Positions 40,356 to 49,767 are shown, counted from the first letter of the stretch. The stretch is 64,000 nt of DNA from Phenylobacterium deserti (GCA_943332615.1 CALQQB010000005.1:1-64000), one strand, 5' to 3'. The notes: generated by a model not told the origin, from the letters alone. A program made the numbers and translations.

Positions 40356-41804
40356 TCAGGGCGGCTTTGCGTAGCGGGCGACCGCCTTTTGCAGGACCTG
40401 CGCGCCATAGATCGCCCCACGGCCGTCTGCCGTGATCCCCTCAGCCCCGCTGGTGGCCTGCTGCTCGGCGTCGGCGGCGGTGTCCGGGATGAAGGCCTCG
40501 ACCTTGCCGGTACGTGCGCTGCCGATTCGCAGCCCGCGTTTCCAGCCCGGATTGTGCCCATAACCGGTGGCCTCGCGGGACTCGGAGTCTGCGACGTAGA
40601 GGACGTCGTTGCGGTCGATGAACACGCCGCTGGGCCGGCCGAACTGGCTCCAGATGTCCAGCAGCTTGCCGTCCTGGTTGAAGATCACCACCCGGTTGTT
40701 CCAGCGATCGGCGACGAATAACCGGCCCTTGGAGTCCATCGCCAGGGCGTGCGGCACCTCCAGTTGTCCGGCGCCGGGGCCGCGGACGCCCCAGGCCTTC
40801 ACAAACCGGCCCGAGGCGTCGAACTTCACGATCCGCGCGGGACCCTTGCCGGACGAGTGTCCGTCGGCGACGAAGATGGCGCCATTGGGAGCCACCAGCA
40901 CCGCGTTGGGTTCGGCGAAGGTGTCCGGCCCCTCCGCCGAGATCCCGGCCTTGCCCAGGGCGCGGAGCCGTTTTCCTGTCGCGTCGAACTCGAACACCTG
41001 CGCGCCCTTGCCGCCCTCGACGCGGTTGTCGGCGAGCCAGACGTGGTCCTTGGCGTCGATGAACAGGCCATGCGGGAAGTTGAACAGGCCGGCGCCGAAG
41101 GCTTTCAGGAAGTTCCCCTTGGCGTCGAACTCCATGACGGGGTCGAGCTTGCTGCCGGCGCAGGAATTAACGCCGCAGCGGTCGAACACCCAGACGTGGC
41201 CCTTGCTGTCCACCCCCACGGCGCTGGACGAGCCCATGGTCCGGCCAACGGGCAGTTTGAAGAAGCCGGTGTCGGTGGCGTAGGGGTTGGGCTGGCTGTT
41301 GGGCGCCGGGGCGTTCTCCGCGGCATCGTGGGCGAAGGCGTCGGCGGCACTGGCCGCTAGTTTCGGCGCCTCGGGCTTGAAGGCGTCGATGCGGACGCCG
41401 GTCAGGAACTCGCTGCGCTGCGCCAACTCGGTCTGGCCCGCCGGGAAGCCGTTGAACTTCAGCATATAGGCCAGGATGTCGGCATAGGCGGCCCGGTCCA
41501 GGCTGGCGGGCTGCTGCTGCGGCATGGTGGTACGGGTGCGATCCAGCAACTCGCCGACCGACAGCCCGTTCCAGCTGGACAGGAACTCGGGGCCGGCCAC
41601 GGGCTTGGCCTCACCGGTGCCGGCCAGGTCCGGCCCGTGGCAGAAGACGCAGGACTGGGTGTAGGCCGCCTTGCCCCGTTCCGCCTGGGCCTCGGTGTAG
41701 ACCCCGTCCCACACCGACTTGGGGCCGTCCTGCGCCCGCAACTGACCGGCCACGAACACGCCCGCGCCAATCGCGAGCGCCATGATGAGACCTGCCCTGC
41801 GCAT
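40356..41804 (-). CDS. Cytochrome c / NHL-repeat beta-propeller protein
   Basis: This 482-residue periplasmic protein begins with a signal peptide (MRRAGLIMALAIGAGVFVAG). A c-type haem motif, CVFCH at residues 52-56, follows with a likely Met ligand in TMPQQQPASLDRA. From about residue 185 come NHL-type repeats (HVWVFDRCG, FNFPHGLFIDAKDHVWLADN, QLEVPHALAMDSKGRLFVAD), which fold as a six-bladed propeller related to the amidating lyase. The gene starts on the last base of the PQQ dehydrogenase stop (TGATG), so the two are coupled and the cytochrome probably accepts its electrons. Confidence 0.85.
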   Translation of the reverse strand: MRRAGLIMALAIGAGVFVAGQLRAQDGPKSVWDGVYTEAQAERGKAAYTQSCVFCHGPDLAGTGEAKPVAGPEFLSSWNGLSVGELLDRTRTTMPQQQPASLDRAAYADILAYMLKFNGFPAGQTELAQRSEFLTGVRIDAFKPEAPKLAASAADAFAHDAAENAPAPNSQPNPYATDTGFFKLPVGRTMGSSSAVGVDSKGHVWVFDRCGVNSCAGSKLDPVMEFDAKGNFLKAFGAGLFNFPHGLFIDAKDHVWLADNRVEGGKGAQVFEFDATGKRLRALGKAGISAEGPDTFAEPNAVLVAPNGAIFVADGHSSGKGPARIVKFDASGRFVKAWGVRGPGAGQLEVPHALAMDSKGRLFVADRWNNRVVIFNQDGKLLDIWSQFGRPSGVFIDRNDVLYVADSESREATGYGHNPGWKRGLRIGSARTGKVEAFIPDTAADAEQQATSGAEGITADGRGAIYGAQVLQKAVARYAKPP

Positions 41805-43840
41805 CAGTTCGGCAGGGTGTAGGCGACGTACTCGCCGGAGTAGGCGCCGCCGCTGATCGCCACGATCAGGTACTGCTTGCCGCCGATGCTATAGGTCATC
41901 GGCGAGCCGGATTGCGGGGCGGGCATCCAGACCGCGCCGACTTCCTTGCCGGTGGCCTTGTCATAGGCCCGCAGCATGGCGCCGCGCGGATGCTCCGCCG
42001 TGGTCGTAACCGCGCCATCCCCGGCGATCACCAGCGACTTGGTCACCAGGGTCCCGATCTGATAGCCCGCCTGCCCGGTACGCGGGATGCTCAGCCCCTT
42101 CAGCGCCGGGTGGTTGCGGATGAAGTCGGGTGTGTCGCCGGCCGGGACCTGCCAGATGATCTCGCCGGTATCGAGATTGATCGCGCTGATCGTCGAATAG
42201 GGCGGTTTCAGCAGCGGCAGGCCATCGACGGTGAGGCGGCCACCACCGCCTCCGCCGCTGGCCGGAGCCACGACTTTCGGCGGCGGCGGGGCATCGGAGC
42301 CAACGCCGTCTCCGGGGCCGCGGATCATGTTGACCGGCTGACCGGCCACACCGACCACGTAGTTCATGTCGGAAAGGCCGGCCGGCGGCTTCTGCAGCCC
42401 ATAGGCGCCGAGGCAGGCGTCGCAAGCGAAGAGGTAGGCGATGTGGGTCTCGGGATCGAAGGACCCACCCGGCCAATTGGTGCCGCCCTGCGCTGAGTAG
42501 GACAGCAGGCCCAGCGGCCCCGGCGACGTGCTCACCACAGGCGGCGTGTAGACTGGCCCCAGCTTGTAGTTCTTCGCCACGTCGAGCGCCTTGGCGTGCA
42601 GCTCCGGCGTAAAGTCGATGAGGTCGCTTTCCGCCACGCCGTTGCGGGAATAGGCCGCCGGCTTCGTCGGGATCGGCTGGGTGGGCGCGTACCATTCCCC
42701 TGGCACGTCGCCCTTCGGGACCTTGGTCTCCTTGATTGGCCACACCGGCTTGCCGGTGGCGCGGTCGAAGACATAGAGGAAGCCCTGTTTGGACGGCAGC
42801 GCCACGGCCTTCACAGGCTTGCCGGCCACCGTGATGTCCATCAGCAGCGGCGCCGAAGAATTGTCGTAGTCCCACAGCTCGTGGTGGATGAGCTGGTAGT
42901 GCCACTTGCGCTCGCCGGTGGTCAGGTCGACCGCCACCAGGCTGTTGCCGAACAGGCCGTTGCCCGGCCGGTGGCCACCGTAGAAATCGCCGGTGGCCGA
43001 CTCGACCGCCAGGTACGCCAGGTTCAGCCCCTCATCGACCGTGATCTGGGTCCAGACGCCGGTGTTGCCGGTATCCTCCGCCGATCCGTTCAGCCAGGTA
43101 TCGTAGCCAAACTCGCCCTTTTTCGGGATGGTGTGGAACGTCCATAGCCGCTTGCCGGTGCGTACGTCGTAGGCGCGGATATAGCCCTTGGTGTTGTTGC
43201 GCTTGGCTGGGGTGAAGCCCTCCCGGAACGCCGCGCCCACGATGATCGTATTGCCCACGATCGTCGGCGCCGAATGGAGGCCCGCTTCGCCGGACGTCAG
43301 GTCGACCTCCTGGTCCCAGTCGGTCTTCAGGTCCACCTCGCCCGCGGTCCCGAAACCCGGAACGCGCGCGCCAGTCTTGGCGTCCAGCGCCAACAGACGG
43401 TAGCCGGTGGTGACGTAGTAGATTCGCTGGTCCTTCCCGTCGGCCCAATAACTCACGCCCCGCCCGGAAAGCTGTCGCGGCGAGGCCGCGGCGCGGGCGC
43501 CCTCTCTCTCCGAGTGCATCCACATCAGCTCGCCGGTGACCGCGTCGAGTGCCACCACGCCCCGCCGGGAGCCCGCGGTCGCATAGATCACCCCGCCCAC
43601 CTCCAGCGGGGTCCCTTCCAGCTTGAACTCTGGCCGGTTTCCGATTGCGTCGGTCTTGAACCGCCAGGCCACCTCAAGTTTGGAAAAGTTGGCCGCGTTG
43701 ATCTGGTCCAGCGCGCGGTAGCGGCTGCCGGCCAGGTCGGCGGTGTAGGTGGGCCATTCCACGTCCTTGGCGGACTGGGCCAGGGCCGACCCGGCCATCA
43801 GCAGGGCGGCGGACAGGGCGCCGGCGGTGAGCGTCTTCAT
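41804..43840 (-). CDS. PQQ-dependent (quinoprotein) dehydrogenase
   Basis: This 678-residue protein has a signal peptide (MKTLTAGALSAALLMAGSAL, cut near 21) and PQQ-type tryptophan-docking propeller repeats: EWPTYTADLAGSRYRALDQI, GVVALDAVTGELMW, IRAYDVRTGKRLWTFHTIP, LVAVDLTTGERKWHYQLIHH and LYVFDRATGKPVWPIKETKV. It resembles membrane glucose-dehydrogenase-like soluble enzymes without the N-terminal membrane anchor. It would oxidise a sugar or alcohol in the periplasm. The substrate is not evident. No PQQ synthesis genes are in the window. Confidence 0.9.
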   Translation of the reverse strand: MKTLTAGALSAALLMAGSALAQSAKDVEWPTYTADLAGSRYRALDQINAANFSKLEVAWRFKTDAIGNRPEFKLEGTPLEVGGVIYATAGSRRGVVALDAVTGELMWMHSEREGARAAASPRQLSGRGVSYWADGKDQRIYYVTTGYRLLALDAKTGARVPGFGTAGEVDLKTDWDQEVDLTSGEAGLHSAPTIVGNTIIVGAAFREGFTPAKRNNTKGYIRAYDVRTGKRLWTFHTIPKKGEFGYDTWLNGSAEDTGNTGVWTQITVDEGLNLAYLAVESATGDFYGGHRPGNGLFGNSLVAVDLTTGERKWHYQLIHHELWDYDNSSAPLLMDITVAGKPVKAVALPSKQGFLYVFDRATGKPVWPIKETKVPKGDVPGEWYAPTQPIPTKPAAYSRNGVAESDLIDFTPELHAKALDVAKNYKLGPVYTPPVVSTSPGPLGLLSYSAQGGTNWPGGSFDPETHIAYLFACDACLGAYGLQKPPAGLSDMNYVVGVAGQPVNMIRGPGDGVGSDAPPPPKVVAPASGGGGGGRLTVDGLPLLKPPYSTISAINLDTGEIIWQVPAGDTPDFIRNHPALKGLSIPRTGQAGYQIGTLVTKSLVIAGDGAVTTTAEHPRGAMLRAYDKATGKEVGAVWMPAPQSGSPMTYSIGGKQYLIVAISGGAYSGEYVAYTLPN

Positions 43841-43865
43841 ATGCGTGTCCCCCTCAGGCCTGTGC

Positions 43866-44855
43866 TCAGGCCATGTCCTTGAGCTTGTCCAGAGCCAGCT
43901 TGATCGCCGCCTTCTGGTCGCCGCTGACCTCCACCAATGGCGCGCGCGGATAGATCGGCGGCCCGCCCATCTGCAGGCTCAGCCCATACTTCATCGCCGG
44001 GGGCGATCCGCCCAGCCCTTGCACACCCCGCTGCGCCGCACGGAGCTTCGCCAGCGCGGGCTTGTAGTCCTGCTTGGCCCGGTAGGCGGCAAAGACGTCG
44101 GCGCATAGCTTGGTGAAGACGTTGCCGTCCGCCAGGATCGCGCCCATCCCGTGGTCGAAGGCCTGTTCCAGGTTGTTGTTGGTGCCGGTGCGCATGTTTA
44201 GCCCCGGGAAAGCGACGAGAAAGGCCTTGTAGCCCTCCGGACTGCCGCTGGAGTCCTTGATCCCCGCCAGGTTCGGATACTGCGACAGGCTTTTCAGCAA
44301 GTCGACACTGATCGGCGCCTCGCTGGTGCCGGGGATATGGTAGAGGTTGATCGGGATCCGCACCGCCTCGAACAGCCCCGAATAGTAGCGGGTCAGCCCC
44401 TCGTCGGGCGGATTGTTGAAGTAGAACGGTGGGATCACCAGCAGGCCGTCGGCGCCATGGTCCTGGGCATGGCGGGCTAGGTCGATGGTCTCCGGCTGGT
44501 TGGAGGTCCCGGGCCCGACGATGACATTCAGGCCGACCTTGTTCTTCAGGGCTGTTTCCGCGACGAGCTTGCGCTCAGCCACCGAGAAGTGCGGGAATTC
44601 GCCCGAGGTGCCTAGCACCACCACGCCGTCGGCGCCGCAGTGCTTGAACCAGGCCAGGACGTCCTTCATCGCGCCCGGATCGAACCGTCCTGCCTTGTCG
44701 CAAGGCGTCACCGTGGCGGCCCAGAACAGGACCTTATCCTTGCTGCCCAGCATCGGCGCGGCGCCGGCCTGGCCGGCCGCCAAGGCGGTCACCGCCAAGG
44801 CGGTTGCTGCGGCCACGCCAGCCAACCCCAGAGCTTCCCTGCGTGTGGTGTCCAT
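43866..44855 (-). CDS. Tat-exported dihydrodipicolinate synthase-family lyase
   Basis: This 329-residue protein starts at ATG 44855 with MDTTRREALGLAGVAAATAL, a twin-arginine signal (RR at 5-6) followed by a hydrophobic stretch ending AGAAP. The mature part is a DapA-like TIM barrel: GADGVVVLGTSGEFPHFSVA, the Tyr172 region INLYHIPG and the Schiff-base Lys200 in AGIKDSSGSPEG. DapA-family aldolases and lyases are normally cytoplasmic, so export is unusual. It is the first gene of a set with the PQQ dehydrogenase and cytochrome/NHL protein. Possible substrates are sugar-acid derivatives (inference). Confidence 0.85.
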   Translation of the reverse strand: MDTTRREALGLAGVAAATALAVTALAAGQAGAAPMLGSKDKVLFWAATVTPCDKAGRFDPGAMKDVLAWFKHCGADGVVVLGTSGEFPHFSVAERKLVAETALKNKVGLNVIVGPGTSNQPETIDLARHAQDHGADGLLVIPPFYFNNPPDEGLTRYYSGLFEAVRIPINLYHIPGTSEAPISVDLLKSLSQYPNLAGIKDSSGSPEGYKAFLVAFPGLNMRTGTNNNLEQAFDHGMGAILADGNVFTKLCADVFAAYRAKQDYKPALAKLRAAQRGVQGLGGSPPAMKYGLSLQMGGPPIYPRAPLVEVSGDQKAAIKLALDKLKDMA

Positions 44856-44962
44856 CGATAGCCTCCCAGGCCCTCGCGCCGCATCTGCAGGCGGCGTCGG
44901 GCGACACTGTCGCCGAACTGGGGGTCTCCGCAAAGCGCCGTCGGGCGCCTTTGTCGTGAACG

Positions 44963-45889
44963 TCAGAAAATCGACCAGCCCATCCGCGTCGCCAGCCGCT
45001 CCAGCGCCATCGTACCGACCTGAGAGTTGCCATATTCGTTCAGGCCCGGAGACCAGACCGCGATCGCCGCACGGCCCGGCACCACCGTGAGGATGCCGCC
45101 GCCCACGCCGCTTTTGCCAGGCAAGCCCACCTGGAAGGCGAACTCGCCCGACGCGTCGTAATGGCCGCAGGTCAGCATCACCGCATTGATCCGCCGGGTG
45201 GCCGACTCGGAGATGATACGGTTTCCACTGAGCGGATCGACGCCTTGGTTGGCCAGGAACAGGCCCGCCCGCGCGAGCTGCTTGCAGGTGATGCGGATCG
45301 CGCACTGGTGGAAATAGACCTGCAGGACATCCTCGACCTCGCTGTTCAAATTGTCGAAGCCGCGCATGAAGTTGGCGAGGCTGTAGTTGCGAAAACCGGT
45401 CTCGGCCTCCGACCTTGCCACCTGCGGGTCGAAGTCGATGGTCTTGTCGTCCGCCAGAGTGCGGAAGGTATTGCGGATATCGTCGATGCCCTCCTGGATC
45501 GTCCGGCCGGCCAGCACGGCGTCGGTGGTGACGATGGCGCCGGCATTGATCAGCGGATTGCGCGGCACCCCGGCCTCGTTCTCCAGCTGGACGATGGAGT
45601 TGAAGCGGGAGCCGGAAGGCTCGCGGCCAACCCGCTTCCACAGGTCCTCGCCGAGCCGGTTCAGAGCCATGGTCAGTGTGAAGACCTTGGAGATCGACTG
45701 GATGGAGAACGGCATCCAGGAGTCGCCGTACTGCGCGGTCTCACCCTCGCAGGTCAGCACGCAGAGGCCGAACCGCTTGGCATCGACCTGGGCCAGGGCC
45801 GGGATGTAGTCGGCGACCTTGCCCCCGCCACGGTACTGTTCCATCTCGTGGCCAACGGCGGCGACGTGTTCGGCAAGGGTCTCGACCAT
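44963..45889 (-). CDS. glsA: Glutaminase
   Basis: This 308-residue enzyme hydrolyses glutamine to glutamate and ammonia. It has the beta-lactamase-like fold with the catalytic SISK motif ([16 protein letters not shown]), [17 protein letters not shown], a central [20 protein letters not shown] and C-terminal [20 protein letters not shown], all conserved in the family. Length is normal. It starts at ATG 45889 and lies close to the PLP decarboxylase gene on the same strand. Confidence 0.97.
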   Translation of the reverse strand: MVETLAEHVAAVGHEMEQYRGGGKVADYIPALAQVDAKRFGLCVLTCEGETAQYGDSWMPFSIQSISKVFTLTMALNRLGEDLWKRVGREPSGSRFNSIVQLENEAGVPRNPLINAGAIVTTDAVLAGRTIQEGIDDIRNTFRTLADDKTIDFDPQVARSEAETGFRNYSLANFMRGFDNLNSEVEDVLQVYFHQCAIRITCKQLARAGLFLANQGVDPLSGNRIISESATRRINAVMLTCGHYDASGEFAFQVGLPGKSGVGGGILTVVPGRAAIAVWSPGLNEYGNSQVGTMALERLATRMGWSIF

Positions 45890-45927
45890 GGCGCGACGTT
45901 AAGCAGCGCCGTCAGGCCTCGCAACAC

Positions 45928-47142
45928 TCAGTCGTCGAGCAGTATTTCGGTGAAGCCGCCGCGCATGCAGTGGTTGGAACTCATCGCCGCGCTATAGCCG
46001 CCAGCGTTCAGCAAGGCGATGCGGTCGCCTTCGCCCAGCGGCGGCATCGGATGGCGCTCCGCCCACAGGTCCAGCGCCTCGTTGATGTTGCCGGCGATCG
46101 TGACCGGCCGCCAGTCGGCGGGATCCAGGCTGCGCGGGACGCAGGCCACCGGCTCACAGGGCAGGTCGTAATAGGCCGGCTCCGGCGCCAGGTTAAAGCC
46201 GCCATCGACGAAGGCGAACAGCGCGTCGCGTTTCAGCTCCACGTCGGTCACCGACAGCACCAACATGCCGGCGTCCTTGACGATATAGTCCCCGGGCTCA
46301 ACCGCCAGGGTGACATCCCGGCCTTCGAGCCGCCGCGCCAGGATCGCGGCCCAGCGCCCGAGGTCGAGGGGCTGGTCACCGGCCCGATGCGGCAGACCAA
46401 GGCCGCCGCCGACGTTCACCGTCGTCACATCCGGCAGGTCGTCAAGGAAGGTCAGGCCTGTGGCGACCGCCGCCTCCCACGCCTCGAGCTGCGCGCCCAG
46501 GTAGCCGCAGCCGACGTGGAAATGCAGGGTCCGGATCGTGAGGTTGTGCGCCCGGGCCATCACAAGGGCTTCGGCGAGTTGCTCGCGGTAGATCCCGAAC
46601 TTGGTGACGGCCTCGCCGGCATAGGTCAGCCGCGCATTGTCGCCGTAGCCGGTCCCGCGCCCAGGGTTGACCCGAATGCCGATGGCCCGACCCGGAACCC
46701 GCTCGCCGATCCGGCGGATCATGCCGACCGTATCGCAGTTGATCGTCAGGTCCGGGTGCGCCAACAGCCGATCGAGGTCGCGGTTGGATACACCGGTTCC
46801 GGTGAAGCTGATGGCCGACGCCGAGAAGCCGCTGGCCAGGGCGAGGTCGAGTTCGCCCGGCGAACAGACATCGATCCCACACAGACCCCAACCGGCCATG
46901 GCCTTGAGCAGCGGCTCGGAGCGGTTGGCCTTCATGGCGTAGTAGATTTTCCACGGCCGCCCGACCTGAGCCAGCGCCTCACGCACCCGGGTCAGATTCG
47001 CCGCCGCCCGGCGCGAGCTGTAGAGGAAGACCGGCCCCTCGATCGCCTGCGCCAGGGCCGCCACGTCCTGCCCCGCGAACGTCAGCCGCCCGGACTTGAA
47101 GCCCAGGTCATCCCGCGCCCACCAGAAGTCCTGCCCGCTCAC
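45928..47142 (-). CDS. PLP-dependent decarboxylase, diaminopimelate/ornithine decarboxylase family
   Basis: This 404-residue enzyme has the alanine-racemase-like fold. I start it at GTG 47142, which overlaps the SET-gene TGA (GTGA). The PLP lysine is Lys71 in IYYAMKANRSEPLL. GIDVCSPGELDLAL, HFHVGCGYLG, VNVGGGLGLPH, VEPGDYIVKDAGML and LLNAGGYSAAMSSNHCMRG match fold-III decarboxylases. It is more divergent than a housekeeping LysA, so a special amino-acid or derivative may be decarboxylated. The coupled SET-domain gene is notable. Confidence 0.88.
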   Translation of the reverse strand: MSGQDFWWARDDLGFKSGRLTFAGQDVAALAQAIEGPVFLYSSRRAAANLTRVREALAQVGRPWKIYYAMKANRSEPLLKAMAGWGLCGIDVCSPGELDLALASGFSASAISFTGTGVSNRDLDRLLAHPDLTINCDTVGMIRRIGERVPGRAIGIRVNPGRGTGYGDNARLTYAGEAVTKFGIYREQLAEALVMARAHNLTIRTLHFHVGCGYLGAQLEAWEAAVATGLTFLDDLPDVTTVNVGGGLGLPHRAGDQPLDLGRWAAILARRLEGRDVTLAVEPGDYIVKDAGMLVLSVTDVELKRDALFAFVDGGFNLAPEPAYYDLPCEPVACVPRSLDPADWRPVTIAGNINEALDLWAERHPMPPLGEGDRIALLNAGGYSAAMSSNHCMRGGFTEILLDD

Positions 47143-47597
47143 GCGCCGGCCAGATAGGCGCGCCCCTCGTCGTTGGCGCCCTCCGCCCGCCCGACGATCC
47201 AGCGCCGGCAGGCGACCGCGCCGCAATGGCACTCGAACTGGCGGTAGAGCCGGTCCTCGGTGGCGGCGTAGTCGATGGTCAGGAGCTCGCCCGCTGGCAC
47301 GGCCCGCAATGTCACCAGCTCGAAGCGGCTCATATCAAGGCGGCTGTTGGGGTCGCAGCTGTGCGACAGGAAGCCGATATAGGTGGTGTCGCAGATGTGC
47401 AGGAGCCCTGTCACCTGCAAGCTGTGCTGCTTGATCTCCTGGCCGACCTGTCCGGTGAAGCGGTCGGAGATCTCGCCGACATCGCGCGCGACCAGGGTGC
47501 GGACCCCCATCCCGTAGGGACCGTCCGTGTGACAGACCTCAAGCGTCGGGGGGTCCTGCGCGCCGGATTTCGACTGCCCTTGCGGCGCCTGCGACAT
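47139..47597 (-). CDS. SET-domain protein-lysine methyltransferase-like protein
   Basis: This 152-residue protein starts at ATG 47597 (MSQAPQGQSKSG); the frame extends upstream to 47648. It contains a compact SET domain: GMGVRTLVARDVGEI, the substrate/AdoMet motif IGFLSHSCDPNSRLDM and LLTIDYAATED, where the tyrosine is normally catalytic. A post-SET-like Cys cluster, FECHCGAVACRRWIVG, follows and could bind zinc. Bacterial SET proteins methylate lysines of few known targets. It overlaps the PLP decarboxylase gene by four bases, which suggests a functional link (inference). Confidence 0.88.
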   Translation of the reverse strand: MSQAPQGQSKSGAQDPPTLEVCHTDGPYGMGVRTLVARDVGEISDRFTGQVGQEIKQHSLQVTGLLHICDTTYIGFLSHSCDPNSRLDMSRFELVTLRAVPAGELLTIDYAATEDRLYRQFECHCGAVACRRWIVGRAEGANDEGRAYLAGA

Positions 47598-47658
47598 GGC
47601 GTCAGTCTCCGATTTTCCAAACAAGATCTGCAACCTCGAGTGTTTCATGCAACCCGCA

Positions 47659-48081
47659 TCAGGAAGCTCGCGTCGGCGGAAAGCTCTTGGAAAATTGCAG
47701 GCGATTGCGCCCGTCGCGCCGCGCGTAGTCGACCCGGTCCATCATCTCGCGCACCAGGTAGATTCCCAGGCCTCCCACCTTGCGGTTCTCCAGCGTCAGG
47801 TCGGTGTCAGGCGCCGCTGCCGCGGTCGGGTCGAACGGCGCGCCGTCGTCGATGACCTCCACGTCCACCCTCCCATCGCCGACGCCGACGTCCACCTCGA
47901 CGCCCGCGGCCGCGCCGCCGTGGTTGACGATGTTACTGACGATCTCATCGCAGGCGATCAGCACGGCCGCAGCCACCGCCGGAGGCGCTTCGCCGTCGAC
48001 CAGTTGCGTCTCAATCGCGTCGAGCAACGCCCGGAGGCCAGCCCCGCCGCAGATCAGCCGATGGGAGACGTTGGATTGCAT
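47659..48081 (-). CDS. RsbW-like anti-sigma factor kinase (HATPase)
   Basis: This 140-residue protein starts at ATG 48081. It has the small histidine-kinase-like ATPase fold of SpoIIAB/RsbW: N-box ACDEIVSNIVNHG, G1 region VIDDGAPFDP and G2 GGLGIYLVREMMDRVDY. Such proteins phosphorylate a STAS-domain antagonist and bind a sigma factor or other partner. The STAS gene lies divergently 105 bases away, and SpoIIE-type proteins follow nearby. The partner sigma factor is not in the window. Confidence 0.9.
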   Translation of the reverse strand: MQSNVSHRLICGGAGLRALLDAIETQLVDGEAPPAVAAAVLIACDEIVSNIVNHGGAAAGVEVDVGVGDGRVDVEVIDDGAPFDPTAAAAPDTDLTLENRKVGGLGIYLVREMMDRVDYARRDGRNRLQFSKSFPPTRAS

Positions 48082-48186
48082 GCCACCCGGAAACTGCAGG
48101 CCTTGCGGGAACTCACAGCGCAAGCTTAGTCATGTCGCGGAATATCTCAATGACCCGGGCAGGCGCCCGACGCGCGAGGCAGGCTG

Positions 48187-48519
48187 ATGGACATCCGGGA
48201 AGAGATGCGGGGTGACGTGATGCTGATCCGCGCGGCAGGGCGCCTGGACAGCGGGTCGGCGGGGGAACTGGAGGCGGTGCTGCCGGTCCGGACGCAGGCC
48301 CACCCGAAGGTGGTTCTGGATCTCGCTGAGACGCCCTACGTCAGCTCCGCCGGCCTGCGCGTCCTGTTGATTGGCGCCAAGGCCGCCCGGGCGGCAGGGC
48401 ATAAGCTGGTGCTGGCCGGACTTTCACCCTCGGTGCGCGAGGTGTTCGATATCTCTGGCTTCACCACAATCTTCGCGATCGAGGCCGACGCCGACTCAGC
48501 CGTGGCCACGCTGTCCTGA
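48187..48519 (+). CDS. STAS-domain anti-sigma factor antagonist
   Basis: This 110-residue protein is a SpoIIAA/RsbV-type antagonist: MDIREEMRGDVMLIRAAGRL, then DLAETPYVSSAGLRVLL, where S53-S54 holds the serine phosphorylated by the kinase, and a C-terminal helix GFTTIFAIEADADSAVATL. It is switched on by dephosphorylation by a SpoIIE-type phosphatase. It is divergent from the RsbW-like gene, and its 3' end overlaps the stop of the degenerate sensor (convergent overlap of 24 bases). Confidence 0.92.
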   Translation: MDIREEMRGDVMLIRAAGRLDSGSAGELEAVLPVRTQAHPKVVLDLAETPYVSSAGLRVLLIGAKAARAAGHKLVLAGLSPSVREVFDISGFTTIFAIEADADSAVATLS

Positions 48520-49767
48520 AGGGCTGAGGACAACGTCGGACGGCTTGAGGACCGCCAGCACGCCGTCAGCGTCGAGCAGCGCCGCCAGGTCATCGGCGAC
48601 CGCCTCGGGCGAAAGCCCCGCGCCGCGCCGGGCATAGGCCTCCGCGCGCGCGCCCAAGCCTTCCGCCAACAGGGCCAGCGTCAGGACCGGCGGCGGGCGA
48701 GCGGCGCTCCACTCCGTCCAGGCCAGGCGGACCACGCTGAACGCTTGGCGCGCCTCCTCGACCCGCGCCGTGGGATCGCCGTCAAGCAGGTGGCGCTCCA
48801 GGAAGGCGCGCGCCGCCAGCCCAAGGGCCAGCGCGTCGGTCGGGCTGGCGCCCTCGCACGTCCCCAGGACCAGACCAGCGCGGCCGCCCGCTTCACAAAG
48901 CGCGTAGAAACTTCCCGGCGCGATACGGCCCAGGAAGCGAACCGCCACGCTTACGCCCGCGGTCTCGACGGCGAGCGGCGGCAGGGCGGTTTCGTGGAAC
49001 GCGGCGGCGGCCCCGGCTTCATCGCGCCGGCGATCGCTCAGGGCCAGCTCGCGGTCGCCGCGGGCCAGCCGGCTGTCGACGCTGGTCTTCATCAGCCGTA
49101 CGGCGTTGGCTAGGTCCCGGGTCTCCCGGATGGCCAGGTCGCCCGCCGAGGGGCCGACACGGTCGCCGCGGATCGCCGCGATCATGGCGTTGTTGGCGGC
49201 CAGTTCCCGCGCGATGCGGCCGGCGATGATCCAGGCGAGGCCAAAGCCCAGGACTCCGGCCCCGACCAACAGGCCAGCGACGATCGCGCGCAGGGTCGCG
49301 ACTTGAGCGTCCAGTTTCCCCGCATCGATCTGGGCGATCACGAACCGGCCCTGGCCCATGGGCGCCAGCGCGGTCGCCAGCCGCCGTCCGGATGCGTCGG
49401 CGCGGATCGGCAACACGGTTGGCCGGGCGGGCTCACTGTAGGCGCCGGGGCCTTGGCCGTGGCGCCGACCGGCGATCTGCTCGGACGCGCCGCCGGCGGC
49501 GGCGATGTAGAGCCCATCGAGCCCTTCCACCCTCGCGGCGGCTTCACGAAAAGCTGCGTCGCGCCGCGGGTCACGCAGCGTGGCGGCCAAGTCGTCGGCG
49601 CCGGACGCGAAGGCCGCCACGGTGACGGCGGCGGCGAGGGCCTGGTTGTCCAGCTGCCGGGCCGCCTCTGCCCGCTCCCATAGGAACAGCAGCGCCCCGT
49701 TCACGCCCGCCAGCAGCAGGAACAGCGGCGCGACCAGCAGCAGGAAAGCCCGGCGAACGGTCATCAT
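48496..49767 (-). CDS. HAMP-type membrane sensor with degenerate SpoIIE-like domain
   Basis: This 423-residue protein starts at ATG 49767, overlapping the upstream TGA (ATGA). A first transmembrane helix (residues about 5-30, FLLLVAPLFLLLAGVNGALL) and a second (IVAGLLVGAGVLGFGLAWII, about 180-200) flank a periplasmic domain, followed by a HAMP-like linker. The C-terminal domain has the SpoIIE layout, but the usual GDVSGKG metal motif reads GTCEGAS (in GLVLGTCEGASPTD) and the GGDxYD motif is missing. It is probably a pseudo-phosphatase. It may sense or scaffold rather than dephosphorylate the STAS protein. Confidence 0.7.
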   Translation of the reverse strand: MMTVRRAFLLLVAPLFLLLAGVNGALLFLWERAEAARQLDNQALAAAVTVAAFASGADDLAATLRDPRRDAAFREAAARVEGLDGLYIAAAGGASEQIAGRRHGQGPGAYSEPARPTVLPIRADASGRRLATALAPMGQGRFVIAQIDAGKLDAQVATLRAIVAGLLVGAGVLGFGLAWIIAGRIARELAANNAMIAAIRGDRVGPSAGDLAIRETRDLANAVRLMKTSVDSRLARGDRELALSDRRRDEAGAAAAFHETALPPLAVETAGVSVAVRFLGRIAPGSFYALCEAGGRAGLVLGTCEGASPTDALALGLAARAFLERHLLDGDPTARVEEARQAFSVVRLAWTEWSAARPPPVLTLALLAEGLGARAEAYARRGAGLSPEAVADDLAALLDADGVLAVLKPSDVVLSPSGQRGHG

